From contig NZ_VKNW01000014.1 in assembly GCF_007474535.1 (NCBI RefSeq), forward strand, positions 1 to 64,000: DNA of 64,000 bases. The letters run 5' to 3'. The notes beneath the pieces were generated by a model, which saw only the letters and a list, made by a program, of their open reading frames with translations, searched no databases and was not told the origin of the DNA. Below, in pieces: positions 15,905 to 22,893 of this stretch (position 1 is its first letter; each line of letters begins with the position of its first letter). The position numbers were made by a program, and so were the translations under genes. This DNA is from Chryseobacterium echinoideorum. Lineage in GTDB: Bacteria > Bacteroidota > Bacteroidia > Flavobacteriales > Weeksellaceae.

Positions 15905-16590
15905 TTTTTTATCATTAAGATTGTCATCCAGAAAATAGTAAATATAATGCCTAGCCATAAGATTCTTTTACCATGTTTTCTATCTTTCTCATTAAAATAA
16001 TAAATTCGCTCTCCATTCGGAAGCTGCTTTTTAAGTTTGATAATGGCAATTGCAATCCCAAAACTTACAAAAATCAACATTCCCCAAATCAATGAAAGAA
16101 TACATCCGATTATTGTAAAAATATAACCCAAAGCGATATAATTTTTCACTTCTTTAGGGTTTTCATAGTCATTCCTTAGAGAACTCAAACGCTTTTCATC
16201 AATGATATTTATTTCTTCATCGGAAATATTTTCTCCTCTTTGTTTTAAAATTCTTTTTGATGCCTCATAATCAAACTCATTCCATTCATCTTTTTTAAAA
16301 ATAATGTCTTTGAGTTCATCGTCTGAATATTCAAACAGATAATAATCTTGCGGAATTTGTATTTCATTAGCATAATAATCTGAAAGTGCCTTATTTGCTA
16401 TCTTAAAATCGTCATCTGCGATCAAGATCTGATACACTATTCTTAATTGATTTGTTGAAAAACTTGGGTCAAAATCTTTTTCGTTATCAACTGTTTTATA
16501 AATTATCGAATGGCGATCCAGCACAGAAGCTATTTCTTTAATGATATATTTATCGCTGCTTTTTCTGAAAACACTATCCATATCTTCCAT
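15901..16590 (-). CDS. Membrane protein with DUF2007-like N-terminal domain
   Basis: A 229-residue protein. Residues 8-75 resemble the DUF2007 (putative signal-transducing) fold by strand pattern: FRKSSDKYIIKEIASVLDR, then LRIVYQILIADDDFKIA. Next is an acidic linker with YSDDELKDIIFKKDEWNEFDY, a segment I recall in many flavobacterial membrane proteins, then hydrophobic helices at about 150-185 and 207-226. The function is unknown. Its ATG overlaps the pncA stop by one base (TAATG), so translation is probably coupled to nicotinamidase. A second in-frame ATG three codons in could also serve as start. Confidence 0.6.
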   Translation of the reverse strand: MEDMDSVFRKSSDKYIIKEIASVLDRHSIIYKTVDNEKDFDPSFSTNQLRIVYQILIADDDFKIANKALSDYYANEIQIPQDYYLFEYSDDELKDIIFKKDEWNEFDYEASKRILKQRGENISDEEINIIDEKRLSSLRNDYENPKEVKNYIALGYIFTIIGCILSLIWGMLIFVSFGIAIAIIKLKKQLPNGERIYYFNEKDRKHGKRILWLGIIFTIFWMTILMIKN

Positions 16591-17195
16591 TATCCCAAAA
16601 CAGTAACCCCTTTCTGGATCATCTCGTAAATGGCGTCTCTGCCATTTTCAGGCTTTACATTCACAGCTTTGGTTCCGTTAAAATGAAGACAGGTAATATA
16701 TCCGTTAGCCACAGCATCCAGGGCAGTAAATTTCACACAATAATCCATTGCCAATCCTACAATTTCAACCAATTGAATTTCATGATATTTTAAGAAATCA
16801 TCCAATCCTGTTTTCATAAAATGGTTGTTATCCTGAAAGCCGCTATAACTGTCGATCTCCGGATTTTTACCTTTCTGCACAATGTGGGTTACTTTATCAC
16901 GGTTCAAATCCTGATGAAATTCTGCTCCGAAGGTTCCTTCTACACAATGATCCGGCCACATAAACTGTGGAATACCATTCAGAATGATACTTTCGCCAAC
17001 TTTTCGGTTGTTGTTACTTGCAAAACTTTTGTGGTGGGCAGGATGCCAATCCTGAGTAAGAATAATCTGGTCATATTCATTTTCTTCCATTAGAAGATTG
17101 ATATACGGAATAATTGTGTTGGCTTCGGGTACGGCAAGTGCACCTCCTTCACAGAAGTCATTTTGCACATCGACGATAATCAGGGCTTTTTTCAT
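16590..17195 (-). CDS. pncA: Nicotinamidase
   Basis: A 201-residue nicotinamidase, converting nicotinamide to nicotinic acid for NAD salvage. The cysteine-hydrolase triad is complete: Asp 9 (LIIVDVQNDF), Lys 108 (IVQKGK) and Cys 153 (AMDYCVKFTALDA). Metal-binding residues are in TQDWHPAHHKSF and WPDHCVEGTFGAEF. Length fits the family. It is followed, with a one-base overlap, by a membrane protein of unknown function. A TAGTTTTG box lies on the minus strand at 17227-17234, 31 nt upstream, as a possible -7 element without an obvious -33 partner. Confidence 0.95.
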   Translation of the reverse strand: MKKALIIVDVQNDFCEGGALAVPEANTIIPYINLLMEENEYDQIILTQDWHPAHHKSFASNNNRKVGESIILNGIPQFMWPDHCVEGTFGAEFHQDLNRDKVTHIVQKGKNPEIDSYSGFQDNNHFMKTGLDDFLKYHEIQLVEIVGLAMDYCVKFTALDAVANGYITCLHFNGTKAVNVKPENGRDAIYEMIQKGVTVLG

Positions 17196-17447
17196 AAAGA
17201 AAAGATAGAAATTATAATTAAATTTACAAAACTAATCTCAAATATTTGTCCATAAGTTTTTTTCGGACAAATCGGCATTTATGAAAGAATTTATTATTGT
17301 AAGAAGTCTTTTTGACCAGCGAAAACGTCAGCTTTTAATTCAAAAATAAAAGCTTCAATCTTACATAAAAGACGATGATTCTGTTTTGGTATTTGCATTG
17401 CTTATTAAAATTATCCAAAATTCAAGTTAAATAAATGCTTTTTGCAG

Positions 17448-17909
17448 ATGCGTTATAAAAGTTTACATAACGAAAAAGACTTCACTGAAATAATTGAAAG
17501 AATATACCGGCTTTCTGAAAATTCTCAGAAGAAATGGGGAAAGATGAATGTTTCTCAGATGTTGTTGCATTGTGATAAGATTTTGCAGATTGCCTTACAA
17601 AAGATTGAACTTCCGCCACTTGGATTGTTTTTTCGTACAGTAGGAATTTTGACAAAGTATGAAATCTCTGTTTTCAATAACGGAATTCCCAGAAATATGC
17701 CTACTTTTAAAAAAGTTATCGTTAATTTTGAGTGTGATTTTGTGCAAACTCAAAAAAATCTCCTGAAAAGACTTGAAGAATATAATGATAGGTACAGAAA
17801 GCATCAATTACCTGTAAAGCATGAGCTATTTGGTAAAATGAGAGAAAAAGACTGGGGTTTTTTAGAATACAAACATCTTGATCATCATTTAAAACAATTT
17901 AATGTATGA
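17448..17909 (+). CDS. DinB-like protein (DUF1569 family)
   Basis: A protein of about 153 residues matching DUF1569, a branch of the DinB/YfiT four-helix superfamily of metal-dependent, often bacillithiol- or thiol-linked enzymes. The family pattern is clear: KKWGKMNVSQMLLHC near 30-44, HELFGKMREKDWG near 125-137, and YKHLDHHLKQFNV at the C-terminus; the His residues are likely metal ligands. I prefer the ATG at 17448; a TTG two codons earlier is in frame. It overlaps the YtxJ gene by four bases (ATGA), so the two are co-translated, which supports a bacillithiol-related role (inference). Confidence 0.75.
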   Translation: MRYKSLHNEKDFTEIIERIYRLSENSQKKWGKMNVSQMLLHCDKILQIALQKIELPPLGLFFRTVGILTKYEISVFNNGIPRNMPTFKKVIVNFECDFVQTQKNLLKRLEEYNDRYRKHQLPVKHELFGKMREKDWGFLEYKHLDHHLKQFNV

Positions 17910-18295
17910 GTTTTTTTGATAAAATATTTGGCGGAAATAATGACGGTAATGAAGAAAAACTTCATTGGCATGCTATAGAATCTGAAAAAGATCTGAAAAC
18001 AGCAATAGAAAATTCTCATACCTCCAGAATAGGCATTTTTAAGCATTCTACCAGTTGTTTTATCAGTAAAACTGTCCTGAGAAATTTTGAAAAAGAGATC
18101 AAAGAATTCGGAAATCCGGATATCATCAATCATTTCTATTATCTAGATCTACTAAAATTTCGATCAGTTTCAAATAAAATTGCCGAAGATTTGGAAATCC
18201 GCCACGAAAGTCCGCAGTTTTTGGTGATTGAAAATGGAGTAGTAGTGAATCACGCTTCACACAATAATATTTCCTTAAGCCAATTTACAGCATGA
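17906..18295 (+). CDS. ytxJ: Bacillithiol system redox protein YtxJ
   Basis: A 129-residue thioredoxin-fold protein of the YtxJ family, a putative monothiol bacilliredoxin that removes bacillithiol from proteins. Hallmarks: HWHAIESEKDL start, the active-site region GIFKHSTSCFISK with Cys about 51, YYLDLLKFRSVSNKIAEDL, and HESPQFLVIENG. A single reactive Cys in the motif fits the family. It sits between a DinB-like gene and a Crp/Fnr gene, with four-base overlaps on both sides, so all three form one tight operon. This suggests redox-responsive control, but the link to Crp/Fnr is inferred from position. Confidence 0.85.
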   Translation: MSFFDKIFGGNNDGNEEKLHWHAIESEKDLKTAIENSHTSRIGIFKHSTSCFISKTVLRNFEKEIKEFGNPDIINHFYYLDLLKFRSVSNKIAEDLEIRHESPQFLVIENGVVVNHASHNNISLSQFTA

Positions 18296-18882
18296 AAAAT
18301 ATCCAGAATTATTTGGCTACGGTTTTTGAAGTTCCGGCAGAGAAACTTAATAGGTGTACACTGCAGTACGAAGCAAGAAAAATCAATAAGCATGAATTTC
18401 TGCTGCAACAGGGAGAGATATGCAGGAATACTTTTTTCGTAGAAAAAGGATTGTTGAGAATGTATTCTATTGACAAAAATGGGAAAGAGCACATCATACA
18501 GTTTGCCCCAGAAAACTGGCTTATTGGTGACAGAAGCAGCCTTTATTTCAATGAAAAATCAAAATATTATATAGAAGCAGTAGAGGATTCTGAAGTTCTT
18601 TTTCTGCAGCATGATTTCTTCAACAAACTCCTGGAAGAATTTCCCAACAGCATTGAAAGAAACGATCTTATCATTCAAAAACATGTAAAGAGTCTTCAGG
18701 ACAGAATCAACTCTCTGCTTGGCGAAACTGCTGAAGAGCGGTATCTGAAATTTATACAAATGTATCCTGATCTTATGCTGCGTGTTCCTCAATGGATGAT
18801 CGCATCTTATCTTGGAATAACTCCTGAAAGTCTCAGCAGAGTGAGAAAGGAGCTCGCAAAGAAAAATTTTATTACAGATTAA
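18292..18882 (+). CDS. Crp/Fnr family transcriptional regulator (first of three)
   Basis: A 196-residue regulator with an N-terminal cyclic-nucleotide-binding-type beta roll (HEFLLQQGEICRNTFFVEKG, then GLLRMYSIDKNGKEHI) and a C-terminal winged helix with recognition helix in YLGITPESLSRVRKEL. There are no clustered Cys, so it is not an Fe-S FNR; the effector is unknown. It belongs to the large Bacteroidota group in which the ligand pocket is divergent. Its ATG overlaps the stop of ytxJ (ATGA), so it is part of a redox operon with DinB-like and YtxJ proteins, perhaps as an autoregulator. A hairpin follows within 10 nt of the stop. Confidence 0.88.
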   Translation: MKNIQNYLATVFEVPAEKLNRCTLQYEARKINKHEFLLQQGEICRNTFFVEKGLLRMYSIDKNGKEHIIQFAPENWLIGDRSSLYFNEKSKYYIEAVEDSEVLFLQHDFFNKLLEEFPNSIERNDLIIQKHVKSLQDRINSLLGETAEERYLKFIQMYPDLMLRVPQWMIASYLGITPESLSRVRKELAKKNFITD

Positions 18883-18891
18883 AGTATAAAA

Positions 18892-18930
18892 ATTACTACA
18901 CCAAATCTATTCAGGATTTAGTGTAGTAAT
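18892..18930. terminator. Convergent terminator overlapping a coding end
   Basis: ATTACTACAC (18892-18901) pairs with GTGTAGTAAT (18921-18930), and the inner AAATC pairs with GATTT, a stem of 15 pairs with one mismatch. The right arm lies inside the last codons of the minus-strand gene ending at 18907. No strong T run follows on the plus strand. Confidence 0.65.
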
Positions 18931-19260
18931 AATTCTATTAAGATATTCCTGTTCTCTTAAAACTTTTTCGAAAGACTTTTTTGCGTGTGCCGGTGAAACA
19001 TGATAGTCTTCTGAACTTACATTATAGCTGTCATTTTCTGTATAACCCATAAAATTGACGGTATACTCAGTGATGAATGTATCAATCAGTTTTCTTTTAA
19101 TATCACATAATGTATTGTTCTTTATTCTCTGCAAAGAATTGAGAATAAAAGATTTATCTCCATGAAAATTAACAACCTGAGTAATCATCGCAATATTGCT
19201 GCCTGCCGTTTTAGAATTGGTTTCCTGTATAATAGGATGCGGCTCATTATCATACATCAT
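18907..19260 (-). CDS. Hypothetical protein, 117 residues
   Basis: A soluble, hydrophilic 117-residue protein with no signal peptide or membrane helix. It starts MMYDNEPHPIIQE and ends NRIITTLNPE; the middle has a basic helix (IKRKLIDTFITEYTVNF). I recognise no domain. It lies 43 nt downstream of the PNPOx-like stress gene on the same strand, so the two may be cotranscribed. Its last codons overlap the right arm of a convergent terminator. Confidence 0.55.
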   Translation of the reverse strand: MMYDNEPHPIIQETNSKTAGSNIAMITQVVNFHGDKSFILNSLQRIKNNTLCDIKRKLIDTFITEYTVNFMGYTENDSYNVSSEDYHVSPAHAKKSFEKVLREQEYLNRIITTLNPE

Positions 19261-19303
19261 GACTTTAGTTTTTAAAGTTTAAAGAAAGGAATTGTAATAT
19301 ATA

Positions 19304-19810
19304 TCAGATTTCTGCTTTTCCTTCGACACCGTCTGAATTATCTGTCTTATTTCCGGTGATTGCTGCTGCTGCAAAACTCAGGAGACTTACCAGTTTTCCT
19401 GCTTTTGTATCCCAATAGTAGGTATCTGTTGGGGTTACTCTGATGATGGAAACATTAGGATCATCTTTACCATCAAACCACGCATTTGCCATTGATGACC
19501 ATTTGTCTTCAATAGTTGCTCTGTCTTTGTAAATAGTAGCGTCTCCAAAAACTGAAAGATATTCTGAATCAGAATTGTTCATAAACATAAGCTGAACTCT
19601 TTTATCTTCTTTAATCTGAAAATTTTTGTTACTTGCATCACTGCTTATAAACCACAGATTTCCTTCATCATCGGTTTCCTGCAAAGACATGGGTCTTGTA
19701 TTGATGGGAAGATTTTCCAATTCTGTACAGAACATACAGAATTTTGCTTTTTCGGATAATTCTTTAATTTTCTTTGCCGCATCAGTACGGCTTAAATTTT
19801 CTGTTGACAT
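19304..19810 (-). CDS. Pyridoxamine 5'-phosphate oxidase-like general stress protein
   Basis: A 168-residue split-barrel flavin-binding-type protein of the general stress protein 26 family (PNPOx-like). The conserved blocks are present: AKFCMFCTELENLPINTRPM, then GNLWFISSDASNKN, VQLMFMNNSDSEYLSVFG and the C-terminal VTPTDTYYWDTKAGK. Family members bind FMN or F420 and are tied to stress responses; catalytic activity is usually unproven. The C-terminal 25 residues are Ala-rich then hydrophilic. Beyond its ATG lies a 568-nt gap with palindromes, so it could be a target of the neighbouring Crp/Fnr proteins (inference). Confidence 0.82.
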   Translation of the reverse strand: MSTENLSRTDAAKKIKELSEKAKFCMFCTELENLPINTRPMSLQETDDEGNLWFISSDASNKNFQIKEDKRVQLMFMNNSDSEYLSVFGDATIYKDRATIEDKWSSMANAWFDGKDDPNVSIIRVTPTDTYYWDTKAGKLVSLLSFAAAAITGNKTDNSDGVEGKAEI

Positions 19811-19969
19811 ATTATAATAATTTGGTGTTAGTAAGAAATTGATTCTTTTTGATAATTTGACGCTTCAAAAACCTAACCAAAAATATTTATTTCTTGAAAA
19901 TATATTTATTTTGCTGTGCAATCAGTATCAAATAACAATTACAAAACAAAATATTTTTATCAAAATAAG

Positions 19970-19989
19970 TTTATGACCTAAATCATAAA
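19970..19989. promoter_or_regulatory. Candidate Crp/Fnr-type operator
   Basis: TTTATGA (19970-19976), six bases CCTAAA, then TCATAAA (19983-19989) form a perfect 7-bp inverted repeat with the TGA-N6-TCA core common to Crp and Fnr boxes. It lies 160 bp before the stress protein ATG and 390 bp before a Crp/Fnr gene. Binding is inferred, not shown. Confidence 0.4.
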
Positions 19990-20028
19990 ATAATATATCA
20001 CTAAGCCATACCTTCGTGATATATTATT
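19989..20028. repeat. Perfect 13-bp inverted repeat
   Basis: AATAATATATCAC (19989-20001) and GTGATATATTATT (20016-20028) are exactly complementary around a 14-nt loop. The first arm starts where the operator-like palindrome ends. It could be a second regulator site, a terminator of an unannotated short transcript, or a cruciform in AT-rich DNA. Confidence 0.5.
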
Positions 20029-20378
20029 CAATTAAAAATATTCAATTTTTTGGAAGGAGACCGTTTCGGATAAACAATATAAGTTTCTTAATAACAGTTA
20101 TTTAAAAATGATCATTGAAATCGCAGATTTTAAAATTTAATTTTAAAAATAAAAGTTTATGCAGATTTTAAAAGGTAATCCAAAGCTTTATTTTGAAATT
20201 AAGAATATTTGCCAGAAAAGCTTTTATTTTTACTGATTATGGCACAAAATATGTGTGTAGACAATCTAAAAACTAAACCCATTAATTTGATGAATTATTA
20301 AAGTTTTAAAAACTGATAACGCCAATTTTTCACTTCATCAAGAATGGTAAATACTGTATATTATTAAAAATAGATGCC

Positions 20379-20993
20379 ATGAAAACAATCAGCTGTATGA
20401 AAATCGACGAAAAACTTCTTGGAGCGTACAGTGCTGAAGTAAGAAATTATGAAGAGAAGGAAATTATATTTTCTGAAGGTGATTTTCCTTCTTATTATTA
20501 TCAGATTGTGGAAGGATCTGTAAAAGTAAACAATTATAATGAGGATGGTAAAGAATTTATTCATAACATTTTAGGAAAAAGCCAGAGTTTTGGAGATCCG
20601 TTATTATTTATGGATAAAACATATCCTATGAATGCTTCCGCATTAAAATCATCTACCATCATCAGACTTCCAAGAAAGAATTTTATTAACCTAATTAAAG
20701 AAAATCCTCAGGTTTCAATTGATATGAATGCCTGTCTTTCTCACCGGCTTTATTATAAGATGATCATGATGCAGAGTATGGCTTCTCAAAATCCTTCTGC
20801 GAGAATTATCGGTTTGTTTGATTATTTGAAAAGCTATGCAGATTGTGAAGACGACCATTCTTTTCAGGTTCAGATGACCAGACAACAAATTGCCGATCTC
20901 ACAGGGTTGAGAGTAGAAACAATTATCAGAACTATAAAAAAAATGGAAACCGAAGGACACATTAAAGTAAAAGACCGAAAAATATACTATTGA
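20379..20993 (+). CDS. Crp/Fnr family transcriptional regulator (second of three)
   Basis: A 204-residue regulator: cNMP-binding-type domain with KEIIFSEGDFPSYYYQIVEG and VNNYNEDGKEFIHNILG, dimerisation helix with KMIMMQSMASQNPSARI, and winged helix MTRQQIADLTGLRVETIIRT. The Glu and Arg of VETIIR match the E-xxx-R contact residues of FNR-like recognition helices, which read TGA half-sites. There are no N-terminal Cys cluster and no haem motif. It is about 40% similar by eye to the gene at 21574-22167. The next gene, a CinA-C protein, follows on the same strand after 48 nt and is probably cotranscribed. Confidence 0.88.
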   Translation: MKTISCMKIDEKLLGAYSAEVRNYEEKEIIFSEGDFPSYYYQIVEGSVKVNNYNEDGKEFIHNILGKSQSFGDPLLFMDKTYPMNASALKSSTIIRLPRKNFINLIKENPQVSIDMNACLSHRLYYKMIMMQSMASQNPSARIIGLFDYLKSYADCEDDHSFQVQMTRQQIADLTGLRVETIIRTIKKMETEGHIKVKDRKIYY

Positions 20994-21041
20994 TTTTTTA
21001 TAACACCATCACAACACCAACCACCTTAAAAATATTATAAT

Positions 21042-21542
21042 ATGGAATTCCAACAGAAACTGCTCAATTATATCAGCGAATCGCTGATTACCAGTAATGA
21101 GACCATTTCTATTGCAGAAAGCGTTACATCAGGTCTTTTCCAGCTTGCATTTTCCCAAATGCCCAATGCCTGTCTTTTTTATAAAGGAGGAATTACAACG
21201 TATACTCTTGAGGAGAAAGTAAAAATTCTCCACGTAAACGAAGAAGAAGCCAGTCTCTGTAATTGTGTTTCTGATACGATTGCAGATCAAATGGCGCTGG
21301 GCGTTGCACAGTTATTTGATACAGATTGGTCTATTGCCGTTACAGGTTACGCCGATCCTGTCATCAATTCTGATTTTAAAATTTTTTCGCATTATGCTAT
21401 TAGCTACAGAGGGGAAATCATTTTATCCAGAAAACTGGAACTTCATCCCAAAACTCAACCTCTGGAAGCACAGCAATATTACACAGAGTTTATTTTGGGA
21501 TGTTTCAAGAGTGAAATCAATAAATTATTGATCTGTAAATAA
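21042..21542 (+). CDS. Stand-alone CinA C-terminal-like protein, motifs degenerate
   Basis: A 166-residue protein matching the CinA C-terminal domain, which in PncC is an NMN amidohydrolase. The fold signature is visible: TISIAESVTSGLFQLAF, CLFYKGGITTYTLEEKVKIL, CVSDTIADQMALGVAQLF and WSIAVTGYADP. But AESVTSG replaces the usual AESCTGG and TGYADPVIN replaces TGIAGPGGG, so catalytic activity is doubtful. It is cotranscribed with a Crp/Fnr gene and about 4 kb from nicotinamidase, which fits pyridine-nucleotide recycling or sensing, but that is inference. Confidence 0.78.
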   Translation: MEFQQKLLNYISESLITSNETISIAESVTSGLFQLAFSQMPNACLFYKGGITTYTLEEKVKILHVNEEEASLCNCVSDTIADQMALGVAQLFDTDWSIAVTGYADPVINSDFKIFSHYAISYRGEIILSRKLELHPKTQPLEAQQYYTEFILGCFKSEINKLLICK

Positions 21543-21573
21543 ATAGATGCGAAAATCAATAGTCAATATGCTT

Positions 21574-22167
21574 TCAATAAAAAATTTTTCTATTCTGAAT
21601 TTTCACAATGCCTTGTTTTTCAAGATTTTTAACTACCCTTATTACAGTTTCAACACTCAGCCCCGTAAGTGATGCAAGCTGTTGCCTTGTTAAAGGGATT
21701 TGTAAAGAAAACGACTCTTGCTCACTGCATTCAAATTTTAAATAGTTCATTAAAGTAAGCAATTTCTGTGACGGATTATGAAATGCCATACTTTGCATCA
21801 TCATAAATTTGTAATGAATATGCTCAGAAAGACAATGAATTATTTTAGAATAATATTCATGATGCTGTTCCAGCAATTTTAAAAAGATAGCTTTTGGCAG
21901 ACGAAGTATCTCGCATTTTTCAATAGCAATTGCATTATTTGGATAAGTCATCTCTGTAAATAATGATGATAATCCTATACTTTGTTTAGGAGCTACAATA
22001 GCCTGAATAAACTCTTTTCCCAAATCGTTATAATTATTAAGCTTTGCTTTGCCTTTGACTATCAAGTAAAAGAACATAGGCATATCTCCTTCCGAAAAAA
22101 TAATATCGTCAGCATCATAACACCTTTCTTCAGCTCCAAATAATAGCAGCAAATCTTCTTTTATCAT
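21574..22167 (-). CDS. Crp/Fnr family transcriptional regulator (third of three)
   Basis: A 197-residue regulator, paralogous to the one at 20379-20993: shared IIFSEGDMP(M/S)(F/Y), NNYN(D/E).GKEFI, MMMQSMA.(H/Q)NPS, and winged helix LTRQQLASLTGLSVETVIRV with the same E-xxx-R pair. The C-termini are nearly the same (KI.(N/D)RKI(F/Y)Y). It converges on the CinA-C gene with 31 nt between, so the pair looks like an inverted duplication around it. A 9-bp inverted repeat sits 33 nt before its ATG and could be an autoregulatory site. Confidence 0.88.
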   Translation of the reverse strand: MIKEDLLLLFGAEERCYDADDIIFSEGDMPMFFYLIVKGKAKLNNYNDLGKEFIQAIVAPKQSIGLSSLFTEMTYPNNAIAIEKCEILRLPKAIFLKLLEQHHEYYSKIIHCLSEHIHYKFMMMQSMAFHNPSQKLLTLMNYLKFECSEQESFSLQIPLTRQQLASLTGLSVETVIRVVKNLEKQGIVKIQNRKIFY

Positions 22168-22596
22168 TTTAAAGTGATTTATTAATATTATATAAATACA
22201 AAATCGTTAAATCTACGCACTATAAACGATTTTATTATTTGTAAAGAAAAGCTAATTTTTTGCATAATTAAACTAAAATGATACCATTTAGATACCACAT
22301 TTATCAACATAATAAAAATTATTTAGCATAACGAAAAATAACACTTAAAAATCATTACAACAATAATAACAAAATAATGCTAAAAAGGGATATTGCTGAT
22401 TACAATCATAAAACAGAAGCAAAAAAAATAATAATTTTGAGATCATTAAATATTTTTAATATCATAAATTAAATCTATTTTAAGTGACTAATATTTATAG
22501 TAAGATCAACTAATTTTATGATTTTTTTTACAAAAATCAGTATAAGATGATCAACCATAACTCAAACAAGATACAGACTCAAAAAAAACCTTTAAT
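22168..22596. other. 429-nt divergent intergenic region
   Basis: Very AT-rich with no credible frame. It contains a perfect 9-bp inverted repeat (22200-22208, 22225-22233) near the Crp/Fnr start. Further right I see only poly-A/T tracts such as the run at 22516-22535. It should hold promoters of the divergent Crp/Fnr and LuxR-type genes. Confidence 0.55.
22200..22233. promoter_or_regulatory. 9-bp inverted repeat before a Crp/Fnr gene
   Basis: AAAATCGTT (22200-22208) and AACGATTTT (22225-22233) are perfect complements 16 nt apart, starting 33 nt upstream of the minus-strand ATG. Position suits an operator or a leader hairpin. Confidence 0.4.
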
Positions 22597-22887
22597 ATGC
22601 CAGACGAAGAGATTTTAAGATTAGCAAAAGAAAACTCACCAAGACTTCTCAGTAAATATAAATCGGTATATCCCGATTTTTTTTTAAGACTTTCAGAGAT
22701 CAATGCAAACCTGCAAAACTCTGAAATAATTTTTTGTATTTATCTAAAATTAAGATTGACAACCAAAGAAATAGCAATTTATACTTTTGTCACTCCAAAA
22801 GCGATTCAAAACCGCAAAAACAGATTAAGAAAGAAATTGGGAATATCTTCGTATACAGATATTTATAAGTGGTTTGACAATTTATAG
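22597..22887 (+). CDS. Short LuxR-type helix-turn-helix protein
   Basis: A 96-residue protein consisting of an N-terminal helical part (MPDEEILRLAKENSPRLLSK) and a LuxR/GerE-type HTH: LRLTTKEIAIYTFVTPKAIQ followed by RKNRLRKKLGI. There is no receiver or sensor domain. In Bacteroidota this HTH usually sits at the end of long TPR or Y_Y_Y proteins, but free-standing copies exist. It is complete with its own start and stop, and no longer frame extends upstream. It converges on pdeM with only six bases between stop codons, so the two genes may interfere. Target unknown. Confidence 0.72.
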   Translation: MPDEEILRLAKENSPRLLSKYKSVYPDFFLRLSEINANLQNSEIIFCIYLKLRLTTKEIAIYTFVTPKAIQNRKNRLRKKLGISSYTDIYKWFDNL

Positions 22888-22893
22888 TGTTTT

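Larger units (their letters stand above)
19811..20378. other. 568-nt divergent intergenic region with two inverted repeats
   Basis: No reading frame of note. It is very AT-rich and carries two adjoining palindromes: TTTATGA/TCATAAA (19970-19989) and a perfect 13-bp inverted repeat (19989-20001 with 20016-20028). It separates the stress protein gene (minus) from a Crp/Fnr gene (plus), and probably holds promoters for both. I cannot assign them. Confidence 0.6.

Noticed and set aside
17281..17349. Plus-strand frame of 22 codons (MKEFIIVRSLF...) before the DUF1569 gene
   Set aside because: Too short and overlapped by an 8-bp inverted repeat (17330-17337 with 17347-17354); no homologue known and no promoter seen.
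19856..19869. TTTGACGCTTCAAA palindrome upstream of the stress protein gene
   Set aside because: Half-sites TTTGA/TCAAA are four bases apart, not six as in Crp/Fnr boxes, and such short palindromes are frequent in AT-rich DNA.
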